A DNA stretch of 64,000 bases from PALSA-1353 sp036267155 (GCA_036267155.1 DATAWP010000018.1:37616-101615); one strand, 5' to 3'; counted from the stretch's first letter, positions 15,881 through 24,530 are shown. Notes: generated by a model from the letters alone, not told the origin. Translations and numbers: made by a program.

Positions 15881-18154
15881 ATGAATTTGACATCCGACCT
15901 GATTCCTCGCGTCTGCTCCCATGCCTCCGGCGTTGAACCCGCCATCGTCCAAACATTCCTGGGCCGTTTGGAAGCGGATTATCTGGCCGCCTTCGATCCC
16001 CCGGCCATCGCCGCGCATCTTCTGGCCCTGATGAAGCTTTCGGACGAGAATCCGGTGCAAATCCTGCTCCAGCATCGCCCGCGCGGGGGCGTGGAATGCG
16101 TGGTCCTTGCCTTCGACCATCCGTTTGAGTTTTCGAGCATTTCGGGCGTGATGGCCGGGACCGGATTTAGCATTGAAAGCAGCGACGCGTTCACGCTGCC
16201 GCGGGTGAAATCGCCTCGCACGCCAACACGTCGGCGCAACGCACCGCTTCGCCGTCGCGATCCGATGACCGACCCGGTCATCCTCGACTATTTTCTCGGA
16301 ACGCTGCTCGGCCCGCTGACCGACTTCGATCAATGGGCTCAACTTTTTACGCCCGCGATCGTCGAAGCGATGCGGCTGCTCGATCAGAATCAGGATGAAA
16401 CAACCCATCGCGCCAAACGGCTGGTGAACGAACGGGTGACGCGATGGCTCAAGGCCCGGCGCGAGTCGAATGCGCCGACGGCGCGGCCGCTTTCCCTGAA
16501 TGTGGCGGTTGAGCAATTGCCCCGGTCCACGCGCCTGCGCCTGCGTGCTCCCGATACGCCCGCATTCCTCTACGCCCTGAGCACGGCCCTGTCGCTGCAC
16601 GGACTGCAAATCAACAAAACCCGCGCGCGAACCGTTGAAGGCAACGTCGCCAATGAAATCGACGTCGTGGACCGTCATGGCCAACCGCTGTCCGATCCGG
16701 ATGCGGTGCGGCAACTGCGGCGTTCGGTGCTGCTGACATTGCAATTCGCTTATTTCCTGGACAAATCGCCCGATCCTTTCACGGCCCTGCAGCGGTTTGA
16801 CGAGTTGTCGCGGCAAATCGGTCAGATGCCCGACGCTGGGAATTGGCTCGAGGTGCTGGGCAATCCGCTCGCCATGACGGATCTGGCCAAGGTTCTGGGC
16901 GCCAGCAATTTTCTCTGGGAGGATTTCATTCGCTTCAAGGCGGATGCGCTTTTGCCGGCGCTTCAGCGGCGCGTGCGGGGGCAGGAGCTTTGCCCGCCGT
17001 CGCGCAGCCTGCCGCTGCGGCTGGAGCAGGCGCTGGCCGGGATCAAGGATTTCGAGCAGCAGCGAATTCGCCTGAACGAGTTCAAGGATCGCGAGCTGTT
17101 TCTGATCGATCTGGACCACATCCTCGCGGAAGAAAATCCCGATTCCGCTTTTCAAATTCTCTCTGAACGCCTGGTTTTCCTGGCGGAAAACCTGGTGGCC
17201 GCGGCGTGCCGGCTGGTGCACGCGGAACTGGTCCGCCTCTACGGCAAGCCGCGGGATGCACGCCGCGCCCCCGTTGGATTCGCCGTATTCGGCCTTGGCA
17301 AGCTCGGCGGCGTTGCGTTGGGTTATGCTTCGGATATCGAGCTGCTGTTTCTCTTCGAAGCCGATGGAACCACCGGCGGCGGCATGCGCGGCTCGCTCGG
17401 GAACGGCGAATTCTTTGCCATCCTCACCCGCGAAACCTGCAACTACATCCTGGCCAAACGCGAAGGCATCTTTCAGGTCGATCTGCGCCTGCGCCCCTTC
17501 GGCAACAGCGGCCCGCTGGCCATCAGCAAACGCGACTTCGCGGACTATTACGGCTCCGGCGGACAATCGCACGAATTCGAGCGGCTGTCGCTGGTGCGTT
17601 TGCGGTGGATCGCCGGCGATTCCAAGCTGGGTTTTGAAGTCGAGCAACTGCGCGACAAAGTGCTGTACGAAGGCCGGGCGCTCGACCCGAAATCGGTCTG
17701 GGAAGTTTCGTGCAAGATGCGCAACCAGCACGCCAAAGGCGCGAAATTCAACTCCAAGCACAGCGCCGGCGCGCTGGCCGATCTCGAGCAGACGGTTCAG
17801 CTCCTGCAAGTGATGCACGCGAAAGAGGCCCCGCAGATTCGCACGCCGCGGCTGCACGAGGCCATGCATGGCCTGCGGCGCGCCGGCATTCTGTCGGCCA
17901 GGGAATTCGACGAACTGATGTCCGCGTATCAATTCATGCGCCGGCTGATCAACGCGCAGCGCATGCTGCGCGGCTCGGCGCGCGATCTGTTGCTGCCCGA
18001 CGAAGACTCGGATGAATTGGTTCACCTGGCCCGGCGAATGCGATACGTTTCCGAAGATGACGATCAACCCGGCTCGATGCTTTTGCGGGATTTCCAGCAA
18101 AACACGCGAACGGTTCGTCGTTTCATCAAACAACGGCTGGGGAGAGTTACATAA
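15881..18154 (+). CDS. GlnE-like glutamine synthetase adenylyltransferase with an apparent ACT domain
   Basis: Residues about 218-270 (RLRLRAPDTPAFLYALSTAL, HGLQINKTRARTVEG) resemble an ACT domain as found in GlnD. Residues about 310-460 are helical, and about 466-490 hold GLGKLGG followed by YASDIELL, the nucleotidyltransferase motif of GlnE, with Glu in place of the second Asp. VDLRLRPFGNSGPLA and ERLSLVRLRWIAGD follow as in GlnE, and HSAGALADLEQTVQLLQV with a helical C-terminus matches its cofactor-binding bundle. At 757 aa it carries one transferase half instead of the two of E. coli GlnE (about 950 aa). It probably adenylylates GSI Tyr in response to nitrogen status sensed by the ACT domain; that is inference. 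It lies between glnN and glnA. ACT assignment is from pattern only. Confidence 0.8.
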   Translation: MNLTSDLIPRVCSHASGVEPAIVQTFLGRLEADYLAAFDPPAIAAHLLALMKLSDENPVQILLQHRPRGGVECVVLAFDHPFEFSSISGVMAGTGFSIESSDAFTLPRVKSPRTPTRRRNAPLRRRDPMTDPVILDYFLGTLLGPLTDFDQWAQLFTPAIVEAMRLLDQNQDETTHRAKRLVNERVTRWLKARRESNAPTARPLSLNVAVEQLPRSTRLRLRAPDTPAFLYALSTALSLHGLQINKTRARTVEGNVANEIDVVDRHGQPLSDPDAVRQLRRSVLLTLQFAYFLDKSPDPFTALQRFDELSRQIGQMPDAGNWLEVLGNPLAMTDLAKVLGASNFLWEDFIRFKADALLPALQRRVRGQELCPPSRSLPLRLEQALAGIKDFEQQRIRLNEFKDRELFLIDLDHILAEENPDSAFQILSERLVFLAENLVAAACRLVHAELVRLYGKPRDARRAPVGFAVFGLGKLGGVALGYASDIELLFLFEADGTTGGGMRGSLGNGEFFAILTRETCNYILAKREGIFQVDLRLRPFGNSGPLAISKRDFADYYGSGGQSHEFERLSLVRLRWIAGDSKLGFEVEQLRDKVLYEGRALDPKSVWEVSCKMRNQHAKGAKFNSKHSAGALADLEQTVQLLQVMHAKEAPQIRTPRLHEAMHGLRRAGILSAREFDELMSAYQFMRRLINAQRMLRGSARDLLLPDEDSDELVHLARRMRYVSEDDDQPGSMLLRDFQQNTRTVRRFIKQRLGRVT

Positions 18155-18157
18155 AAA

Positions 18158-18181
18158 AGCACCGCATGTACATGCGGTGCT
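18158..18181. terminator. Perfect-palindrome terminator between convergent glnE-like and glnA
   Basis: AGCACCGCATGTACATGCGGTGCT is fully self-complementary, starting four bases past the glnE-like stop. It is flanked by AAAAAA on the plus side, which is a T-tract for the minus-strand glnA. It terminates glnA well and may serve the other strand more weakly. Confidence 0.8.
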
Positions 18182-18208
18182 GCGAAGATCCGATCGATGT
18201 CAATTGCG

Positions 18209-19642
18209 TCAAATGTCATAGTACAACATGTACTCGTACGGATGCGGGCGCAGCCGCAGGGCATCCACTTCGTTGGTCGTCTTGTATTCGATCCACGTAT
18301 CCACCACGTCGGAAGTGAACACGTCCCCTTTCAATAGGAAGGCGTGATCCTTCTTCAAAGCCGCCAGCGACTCGGCCAAAGCGCCGGGCGTCTGGGCCAC
18401 TGCCTTGGCTTCATCCGGCTCCAGATCGTAAATATTCACGTCCAGCGGCTTGCCCGGATCGATCTTGTTCTGAATTCCATCGATCGCGGCCATGAGCATT
18501 GCCGAAAACGTGAGGTACGGATTGCAGCTTGGATCGGGACAACGGAATTCCAGGCGCTTGGCCTTGGGTGAATTGCTGTACATCGGAATGCGAATGGCGG
18601 CAGAGCGGTTGCGCCGGCTGTAGGCGAGATTCACGGGGGCCTCATAGCCGGGAACGAGGCGTTTGTAGCTGTTGGTCGTCGGCGCCGCGAATGCCAGGAT
18701 CGCCGCGGCGTGCTTGAGGATTCCACCGGCCGCGTGCAATGCCATTTCGCTCAATCCCGCGTATCCCTTGCCGGCGAACAGCGGCTTGTCGCCCTTCCAC
18801 AAACTGAAATGCGTGTGCATTCCCGATCCGTTGTCCTGGAACAGCGGCTTGGGCATGAAGCAGGCGGTCTTGCCGTAGCGGCGGGCGACCATCTTGATGA
18901 TGTATTTGTAAAGCGTCATCTTGTCGGCCATCTGCACCAGGGGCGAAAACTTCATGTCGATTTCGCACTGTCCGCCGGTGGCCACTTCGTGGTGCTGGGC
19001 TTCGATCTCGATGCCGCATTCCTCCATCAGGAGCATGCACTCGGTGCGCAGGTCCTGAAGCGAATCGCTCGGCGGGATGGGGAAATATCCTTCCTTGTAG
19101 CGAAGCTTGTTGCCGAGGTTCGGGCCGTCGCCGTCGCGTTCGCGCCCGGCATTCCAGATGCCCTCGGCCGAATCGACGTGGTAATAGCCTTCGTGCTGGT
19201 TCTGGTCGTAGCGAACCGAGTCGAAGATGAAGAACTCCGCCTCCGGCCCGAAATAAGCGATGTCCGCGAGACCCAGGGTCTGCACATATTTGAATGCCTT
19301 GCGGGCGATGTTGCGCGGATCGCGGGTGTAATCTTCCTTGGTGAGCGGGTCCTGAATGTTGCAGATCATCACCAGCGTCGGTTCCTTGGCGAATGGATCG
19401 ACGAACGCCGTCTCCGGGGCGGGGATGACGAGCATGTCCGATTCGTTGATCGCCTGCCAGCCGCGGATCGACGAGCCGTCAAATCCGAGTCCGTCCTTGA
19501 ACGTGTCGGCTTCGATACAGTGCACCGGCACGGTGAAGTGCTGTTGCATGCCGGGAAAATCCATGAACCGCAGGTCCACGGCTTTGATCTTTTTGTCCTT
19601 GATAAGTTTGAGCACGTCCGCAGGGGTCTTTGCCGCGTTCAC
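18209..19642 (-). CDS. glnA: Glutamine synthetase type I (first copy)
   Basis: This 477-aa GSI forms a dodecamer and condenses glutamate with ammonia. Motifs include GFDGSSIRGW, the catalytic blocks FGPEAEFFIFD and HHEVATGGQCEID, then DNGSGMHTHFSLW and KRLVPGYEAPVNLAYS, NRSAAIRIP and EFRCPDPSCNPYL. Tyr405 in VNIYDLEPDEAK corresponds to the adenylylated Tyr397 of E. coli GlnA, so control by the adjacent GlnE-like enzyme is plausible. The start is GTG at 19642 with AGAGGTGG upstream. It is convergent with the GlnE-like gene and shares a terminator. A paralogue with about the same motif set lies at 24734. Confidence 0.96.
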   Translation of the reverse strand: MNAAKTPADVLKLIKDKKIKAVDLRFMDFPGMQQHFTVPVHCIEADTFKDGLGFDGSSIRGWQAINESDMLVIPAPETAFVDPFAKEPTLVMICNIQDPLTKEDYTRDPRNIARKAFKYVQTLGLADIAYFGPEAEFFIFDSVRYDQNQHEGYYHVDSAEGIWNAGRERDGDGPNLGNKLRYKEGYFPIPPSDSLQDLRTECMLLMEECGIEIEAQHHEVATGGQCEIDMKFSPLVQMADKMTLYKYIIKMVARRYGKTACFMPKPLFQDNGSGMHTHFSLWKGDKPLFAGKGYAGLSEMALHAAGGILKHAAAILAFAAPTTNSYKRLVPGYEAPVNLAYSRRNRSAAIRIPMYSNSPKAKRLEFRCPDPSCNPYLTFSAMLMAAIDGIQNKIDPGKPLDVNIYDLEPDEAKAVAQTPGALAESLAALKKDHAFLLKGDVFTSDVVDTWIEYKTTNEVDALRLRPHPYEYMLYYDI

Positions 19643-20165
19643 AGCGCCACCTCTTTTTGTTTAGCGGTTGGTTTCGACGGGCATTTACCCAAAAAAACGG
19701 CGGCGAGTCAACTTGACGATGCAAAGTGAACAGCCGGCCACAGCCGCCAGGGTTTCGTCCCTCCCCGTGCCCGGCCGCGGGCCATCGCCGAGGGTGCTGA
19801 CAATGGCATTTTAAAGGATCGCGAGGATGCGGCATTTTGAAGGTCTTTGGTAACACCTTCCGCGTTTTCGATAGCGCCAGGGGCGAAGGTGTCACTGTTA
19901 CCGTTCAAATCGCGAACGAGATTTGCCGGCGGGCTGGGGGGGCGCGCGCGGAGATGGCCGATGCAATGCTCCATTGCGAACTCCTCCACTAATGGGTCCG
20001 GAGGGGAAGCTTTTGGCGCTGTTTTTTTCGCGAACATTTGCCAAACTTGCGTTAGTTTTGAAAAGGCAAGATCGTCGGAATTTGTCAGTTCGAATCGAGG
20101 ACTTTTCCGCGCCGCGCGATTGGTCGGCCTATTGTTTGAAAACTAATCCTTGAAAGGAGAATCGT
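19643..20165. other. Intergenic region between divergent glnA and oxidoreductase genes
   Basis: This is 523 bases with no gene I can support. It contains the candidate glnA promoter at its left end and a strong ribosome site (AAAGGAGAAT) for the oxidoreductase at its right end. The open frames within it have biased, low-complexity translations and no recognisable motif. Confidence 0.5.
19682..19711 (-). promoter_or_regulatory. Candidate promoter of glnA (first copy)
   Basis: On the minus strand TTGACT, 17-18 bases containing a T-run, then GTAAAT, about 40 bases upstream of the GTG start. No NtrC-type or sigma-54 GG-N10-GC element was seen. Confidence 0.35.
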
Positions 20166-20807
20166 ATGAAGGTCGGAATTCTCGGCTCGGGCGATGTGGC
20201 CAAGGCGTTGGCCGGCGGCTTCCTGAAGAACAGTCACGAAGTGATGCTCGGAACACGCACACCCGCCAAGCTCGCGGAGTGGAAGACGCAAAATCCCAAG
20301 GGCCGCACCGGCAGTTTCGCCGACGCGGCCACGTTCGGCGATTTGGTCGTTCTGGCGGTCAAGGGCAACGCCGCGGCCGAAGCGCTTCGCTCGGCCGGCA
20401 CGCGGAACGTCAGCGGAAAGACCGTCATCGATGCGACCAATCCGACCGAAGATTCCCCTCCCGTCAACGGCGTATTGAAGTTCTTCACCAAGCCCAACGA
20501 ATCCCTCATGGAACAATTGCAGCAGGAGTTTTCCGGGGCGAAGTTCGTCAAGGCTTTCAATTCCGTCGGCGCCGACTCGATGGTGAGCCCGGAATTTGAG
20601 GACGGCAAGCCAACGATGTTCATCTGCGGCAACGACGAATCGGCCAAAAAAACCGTGAGCGGAATACTCGATGCCTTTGGCTGGGAAACAGCGGACATGG
20701 GAAAAGCGGAGGCGGCGCGTGCGATTGAACCCCTGGCGATGCTCTGGTGCATCCCCGGATTCCTGCGGAATGAGTGGACGCACGCATTCAAGCTGTTGAC
20801 GCGGTAA
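20166..20807 (+). CDS. NADPH-dependent oxidoreductase, F420-NADP reductase-like
   Basis: The 213-aa single-domain Rossmann protein begins MKVGILGSGDVAKALAGGFL with GxGxxG, and MLGTRTPAKL gives a basic residue that would bind the NADPH phosphate. VIDATNPTED and VKAFNSVGADSM are typical of the F420-dependent NADP oxidoreductase family and its flavin-free relatives. The substrate is unknown; such proteins often act on flavins or quinones. A canonical AAAGGAG lies seven bases upstream of the ATG. The gene is followed by a toxin-antitoxin remnant with no functional link. Confidence 0.85.
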   Translation: MKVGILGSGDVAKALAGGFLKNSHEVMLGTRTPAKLAEWKTQNPKGRTGSFADAATFGDLVVLAVKGNAAAEALRSAGTRNVSGKTVIDATNPTEDSPPVNGVLKFFTKPNESLMEQLQQEFSGAKFVKAFNSVGADSMVSPEFEDGKPTMFICGNDESAKKTVSGILDAFGWETADMGKAEAARAIEPLAMLWCIPGFLRNEWTHAFKLLTR

Positions 20808-20871
20808 GTTGCCGCCGATTCGAAAAGAGGATAGCATTCAATTTGATGCAAATTAAATGCGAGACGAATCC

Positions 20872-21183
20872 ATGGATTTAGGCAAGGACATTCGATCCCT
20901 TTCGGACTTCAAGCGGAACACCAGCGAGCTGATGGAGCGCATGGAGGAGAGCGGCGAGCCGATGGTCTTAACGGTGAACGGCAAAGCCAAGCTGGTCGTG
21001 CAGGATGCCGCCTCTTACCAGAAGCTGCTGGAATCGCTCGACTACGACGAGGCCGTCAAGGGGATTCGCCGCGGCCTGGCGGATGTGAAACGGGGCCGAA
21101 CCCGGCCCGCGCAACGGGCGTTTGACGAGATTCGTAAACAACATGGCATTCGACGGGGCATTCGACGGAATCCCGGAACGTGA
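20872..21183 (+). CDS. Phd/YefM-family antitoxin
   Basis: MDLGKDIRSLSDFKRNTSEL with EPMVLTVNGKAKLVVQDAAS and YQKLLESLDY is the Phd/YefM DNA-binding antitoxin fold, which autoregulates its operon and neutralises a ParE/RelE toxin through its C-terminus. I used ATG 20872; ATG 20857 adds five residues. At 103 aa it is slightly longer than typical, with a basic C-terminal tail (RRGIRRNPGT). It overlaps the downstream toxin start by four bases (GTGA), the normal arrangement, but the toxin is broken, so this antitoxin probably has no active partner here. Confidence 0.85.
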   Translation: MDLGKDIRSLSDFKRNTSELMERMEESGEPMVLTVNGKAKLVVQDAASYQKLLESLDYDEAVKGIRRGLADVKRGRTRPAQRAFDEIRKQHGIRRGIRRNPGT

Positions 21184-21305
21184 AATATCGAGTCCAGGTC
21201 ACGACCAGCGCGCAGAGCGATGCCGACGCCGCGTATGAATGGCTCGCCGAGCGGACCACGCACGCTGCCGCCTGTTCAATGGATTGGTCGATGCAGTTGA
21301 AAGCA
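21180..21305 (+). pseudogene. ParE-family toxin, frameshifted and truncated
   Basis: The start overlaps the Phd stop. MKYRVQVTTSAQSDADAAYEW (read in two parts) and LAERTTHAA are the N-terminal helices of ParE toxins. After HAA the homologous sequence continues in another frame as LFNGLVDAVES, consistent with loss of one base near 21270. Beyond 21305 the ParE-like sequence ends, and the DNA belongs on the other strand to a truncated DUF1871-like gene. The normal catalytic C-terminal half of about 50 residues is missing. The gene should be inactive. Confidence 0.7.
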
Positions 21306-21523
21306 AATTCCACCGGCTGGAACGCCCGCGAAAACACCTCGGAAATAACTCGTGTCGCGTCGCTCTCCGATTTGATGTGCGGAATTTGCGATACGACGGA
21401 TGCGATTTCACTGTCCCATTCGTCAGCAGGCGCGCCGCCACTGATCAATCCGTACGGATCCCACCGGTGAATGACCTGGCGCACGGCGGCAAAGGCTCGA
21501 CCGTAGTCGGCGCGAGTACGCAT
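21302..21523 (-). pseudogene. DUF1871-like protein, 3' end lost
   Basis: From ATG 21523 the frame reads AVRQVIHRWDPYGLISGGAP, ADEWDSEIASVVSQIPHIKS and ATRVISEVFSRAFQPVEF, a pattern like DUF1871 (VRxVIxxWDPxGL and DExDSE), a small cytoplasmic protein family of unknown function. After residue 74 the frame continues into the antisense of the ParE remnant, so the natural C-terminus is lost at about 21302. I cannot tell whether the shortened protein is still made. The breakpoint coincides with the end of the ParE sequence, suggesting one deletion joined two unrelated genes tail to tail. Confidence 0.5.
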
Positions 21524-21602
21524 AAAGTGATGGTAAATGACGTGAGTGGTGAGTCAATCTGAGCGGGTACCGAGAAATGCGGATGGGGGAGTATTTACCA
21601 AC

Positions 21603-23278
21603 CCGGATTTCCCGGATGGCACTGGACTCCGCGTATTATGAATCGTCGTTTGATCGCGTAAATGCAGGCTTTTCTCCACGTTGATGACACGAAGTCCGGA
21701 GAATCCAATGGGTGAAAGCAGCAAGGACGCTCTTCGGGTGGGTTTTGACGCCGCTCTCAAGCTCGAATTCCACGGCTCGAAAGTGACCAGCGACGCGGGA
21801 TTACTGGTTTACCGGGAACTGGACGAGGCGCTGGGCCTGACGGGCATGGCCGGCACTGTGCTCCAGGATTGGCGCACGGGGAGGAACGCCCAGCACACCG
21901 TGGTGGGGCTACTTCGTCAGTCCATCTACAGCCGCCTGGCTGGTTACGAAGATACCAATGATGCCGAGCGATTGGCGGTTGATCCGACGATGCGGCAGGT
22001 GGTGGGCGGAAGAGCCAAAGAACGCACCGCCGCCTCCACCAGCCAGATGGGCCGGTTTGAGACCGATGTACTCACACAGCAAAGCAATCTGACGGTACTG
22101 ACCGACCTTTCGGGCAAGTGGATCGACACGCTGCGGCAGCGCAAGCCCGGTGACCGGATCATCCTGGATATGGATAGCTCGGTGAGCGAGACCCACGGCC
22201 ATCAGGAAGGCTCGGCGTACAACGGTCACTATGAATGCACCTGCTACCACCCTTTGTTCTGTTTCAATCAGGATGGAGACCTTGAACACACCCTGCTTCG
22301 CCATGGCAATGTTCATAGCGCTGATGACTGGCGATCGGTATTGGAGCCGGTGGTTGCTCGCTATCGAACCACGACGGTGAAGAAGTTCTTTCGCGGTGAC
22401 GCGGCGTTCGCCATTCCCGAGTTGTATATGTTTCTCGAAGCCGAAGGCTACGGCTATGCGATCCGCCTGAAGTCCAACAACCTGCTGGAGCGGGAAATCG
22501 AGCACCTGTTGAAGCGTCCGATCGGTCGCCCGCCGGAGAAGCCCATTGTCTGGTATCACGACTTCATGTATCAGGCCGCCAGTTGGGACAAGGCGCGTCG
22601 TGTGGCGGCAAAGGTCGAGTGGCATCAGGGCGAATTGTTTCCCCGTGTCGGCTTCATCGTCACCAACCTGGGAGGCGGAGCCGCCGGTGTGGTGTGGTTT
22701 TACAACGGCCGAGGTACGGCGGAGCAGTGGATCAAGGAAGGCAAGAATGCGGTGAAGTGGACACGGCTGAGTTGCCATGACTTCGTGGACAATCAGGTCC
22801 GCCTGCAACTGTTCGCCCTGGCCTACAACTTGGGGAATTTCCTGCGGCGATTGGCGTTGCCCGTAAGCGTAAAGCACTGGTCGATGACCACGCTGCGGGA
22901 GAAACTGATCAAGATCGGGGCGAAGGTGGTGCATCACGCGCGGTCGGTGGTCTTCCAGATGGCGGAGGTTGCGGTTCCCCGCGAGGTGTTCCGGTTGATC
23001 TTGGCAAGAATCCGGCGACTGGGACCGCCGGTTACGGCGTCGGGATGATGACGGGAAGCGGGCAAAATATGCGAAATAGCCGGGGTCGGGGTGCCGGTCT
23101 GCTGGTAGGGCGTCGAGAAAGAGTCCGAAGTGTCAAAATGGCGAAGACGGCTGCCCAAGTTTTCGGGATTGCGATGGTCCAAAGCCAAGGAAATACTTGT
23201 TCCACGCTCCTGACCTCGGTATCTTACTCAAAATTGCCGACGACGTTCGTCGGCGGAGTTTCATCTGGGAAATTCCGG
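21603..23278 (+). mobile_element. IS1380-family insertion sequence
   Basis: The element carries one intact transposase. Candidate imperfect terminal inverted repeats are CCGGATTTCCCGGATG at 21603-21618 and CATCTGGGAAATTCCGG at 23262-23278, with further matching CGGAGT just inside both. The size of about 1.68 kb is normal for the family. I could not identify the target duplication with confidence, so ends are good to perhaps 10 bases. Confidence 0.75.
21684..23048 (+). CDS. IS1380-family DDE transposase, intact
   Basis: The 454-aa protein has the RNase H-fold catalytic centre: first Asp in IILDMDSSVSETHG (about residue 160), second Asp in FFRGDAAFAIP and Glu in GTAEQWIKEGKNAVKW, with the spacing of IS1380 transposases. 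The N-terminal GFDAALKLEFHGSKVTSDAG and LLVYRELDEALGLT are characteristic of the family. There are no internal stops or frameshifts, so the element is probably competent for transposition or recently inserted. An in-frame ATG at 21708 (MGESSKDALRVGF) is an alternative start. It is unrelated to the neighbours. Confidence 0.93.
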   Translation: MTRSPENPMGESSKDALRVGFDAALKLEFHGSKVTSDAGLLVYRELDEALGLTGMAGTVLQDWRTGRNAQHTVVGLLRQSIYSRLAGYEDTNDAERLAVDPTMRQVVGGRAKERTAASTSQMGRFETDVLTQQSNLTVLTDLSGKWIDTLRQRKPGDRIILDMDSSVSETHGHQEGSAYNGHYECTCYHPLFCFNQDGDLEHTLLRHGNVHSADDWRSVLEPVVARYRTTTVKKFFRGDAAFAIPELYMFLEAEGYGYAIRLKSNNLLEREIEHLLKRPIGRPPEKPIVWYHDFMYQAASWDKARRVAAKVEWHQGELFPRVGFIVTNLGGGAAGVVWFYNGRGTAEQWIKEGKNAVKWTRLSCHDFVDNQVRLQLFALAYNLGNFLRRLALPVSVKHWSMTTLREKLIKIGAKVVHHARSVVFQMAEVAVPREVFRLILARIRRLGPPVTASG

Positions 23279-23357
23279 ACAAGCGACGAGTAGCACCAGA
23301 GAATTCCGAAGGGCCCCACATGCGTGGACGGGGGCATTCGCAATAACGGGCGGCTCA

Positions 23358-24161
23358 ATGACGCAGCCTTCTCCGATCAAATGCCCACATTGTGGCAACC
23401 CGTGCGCAGTGAAACCTGAACAAATTGGGCAGAATATTCAATGCGCTCACTGCGGTAAGTCCGTCATCGCTAAATTTGGGCCGCGGAAAGGCAACGTGAT
23501 GGCGGTCGCCAGTCTCGTCTGCGCCTTGCTCGGCTGCATCCCATTTGTCGGCATTCTTGCGATCATTTTCGGCATCGCCGGGTTGAGGAGGACGAAAGAT
23601 CCACAAGTTGGCCGCAAGGGGTTGGCAATTGCCGGAATTGTGCTTGGCGGCCTCGGCGTGCTTATGAGTGTGCCGGTCGCTTACATGTGGCTGATAATGA
23701 AACAGACGGAATGTCGCGTCGGGTGTGCGAGCAACCTTCGACAAATCGGTCAAGCCCTTCTCGCCTATTCCAATGGCAACCGGGGTCATTATCCGCCCGA
23801 TCTGGGTGCGCTGGTCAAAACTCAGAATGTCTCTCTCGCAGATTTCTTATGTCCGTCGATGCCGGGGGGATCATCGCTACCTTCAAATCTCGACCAAATG
23901 ACTGTCGACCAGAAGGCCGATTGGGTCAACCAGCACGCGGATGTCGTCTATTTGGGCGCGGGCTTACGGATGGGCGGGCCACCCGAAACGATCGTACTAT
24001 ACGAAAAACGCGATGAGCGGAACAGTCCTCCCGATGGTTCGTTCGATAGTTACGAAGTGCAAATGCTATTTGCCGATGGTCATGTGGAGGCCATTCCCTC
24101 GGCCGAAGCGCATCGCCGAATCCAAAGCCAGAAATCCAACGAGTCCCCCGAACGACAATAA
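23358..24161 (+). CDS. Zinc-ribbon / DUF4190 membrane protein with a pseudopilin-like domain
   Basis: Residues 8-35 form a CPHCGNPC...CAHCGKS zinc ribbon. Residues about 48-110 have two hydrophobic segments with AVASLVCALLGCIPF and AIAGIVLGGLGVLMSV, the DUF4190 pattern. From about 120 on, CASNLRQIGQALLAYSNGN, GHYPPDLGALVKTQN and FLCPS match the globular part of the pseudopilin-like (DUF1559-type) proteins of Planctomycetota, ending in FADGHVEAIPSAEAHRRI. There is no prepilin leader; membrane insertion is through the DUF4190 segments. The 50839-51705 gene shares the CASNLRQIG motif but has a genuine type IV pilin-like leader. Role unknown. It begins 80 bases downstream of the insertion sequence. 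Confidence 0.75.
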   Translation: MTQPSPIKCPHCGNPCAVKPEQIGQNIQCAHCGKSVIAKFGPRKGNVMAVASLVCALLGCIPFVGILAIIFGIAGLRRTKDPQVGRKGLAIAGIVLGGLGVLMSVPVAYMWLIMKQTECRVGCASNLRQIGQALLAYSNGNRGHYPPDLGALVKTQNVSLADFLCPSMPGGSSLPSNLDQMTVDQKADWVNQHADVVYLGAGLRMGGPPETIVLYEKRDERNSPPDGSFDSYEVQMLFADGHVEAIPSAEAHRRIQSQKSNESPERQ

Positions 24162-24256
24162 GTGGCTTGGGAAACGTAGGCGTTTTGATTGACCTAATGG
24201 TCTGAAAAAAGCCTCGCCGATCGGAAGTTGCGATACAGGCGGGAAATGCTTTGCCC

Positions 24257-24376
24257 TCACGCATCTTCTGCCAAGATCAAATCGCATCCAGCATCGGCGA
24301 TTGCCCGGCGATGGTCGGCGCTTAAGCCGCTGTCGCTGACGACGACATCCACTTCGGAAAGATTGCACAATCGCGC
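24257..24376 (-). pseudogene. DeoR-family repressor, C-terminal remnant
   Basis: Read on the minus strand, about 39 codons (ARLCNLSEVDVVVSDSGLSA and RRAIADAGCDLILAEDA) match the C-terminal sugar-phosphate-sensing end of DeoR-type repressors, ending in a normal stop. A stop codon precedes it directly, and no upstream domain is found, so this is a fragment. It lies in a 572-base gene-poor stretch (24162-24733) that otherwise holds a dispersed repeat and the glnA promoter. Confidence 0.5.
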
Positions 24377-24530
24377 TTAAAAGACTGTCACCATCGCTCG
24401 GACCGCTCCCGATTTTAGCCGCTTTGCGGCATTGGTCGCTGCATACCCCGACCGACGGCAATGGCGACGAAGCAGTTAATGGCCTACCAAACAAGTTGGC
24501 ATCTGGTCGTCGTCGAGAATCCTGGGATTG

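Noticed and set aside
15677..18133. Very long open frame antisense to the GlnE-like gene
   Set aside because: It mirrors the GC-rich third-position bias of the real gene, lacks any motif, and the plus strand has clear GlnE homology.
19708..20037. 109-codon minus-strand frame in the glnA upstream region
   Set aside because: No ribosome site, no motif and it would cover the glnA promoter; composition looks non-coding.
20857..24376. Accessory region as a defence island
   Set aside because: It holds a toxin-antitoxin remnant, an IS and broken genes, but no restriction, CBASS, Abi or similar core gene.
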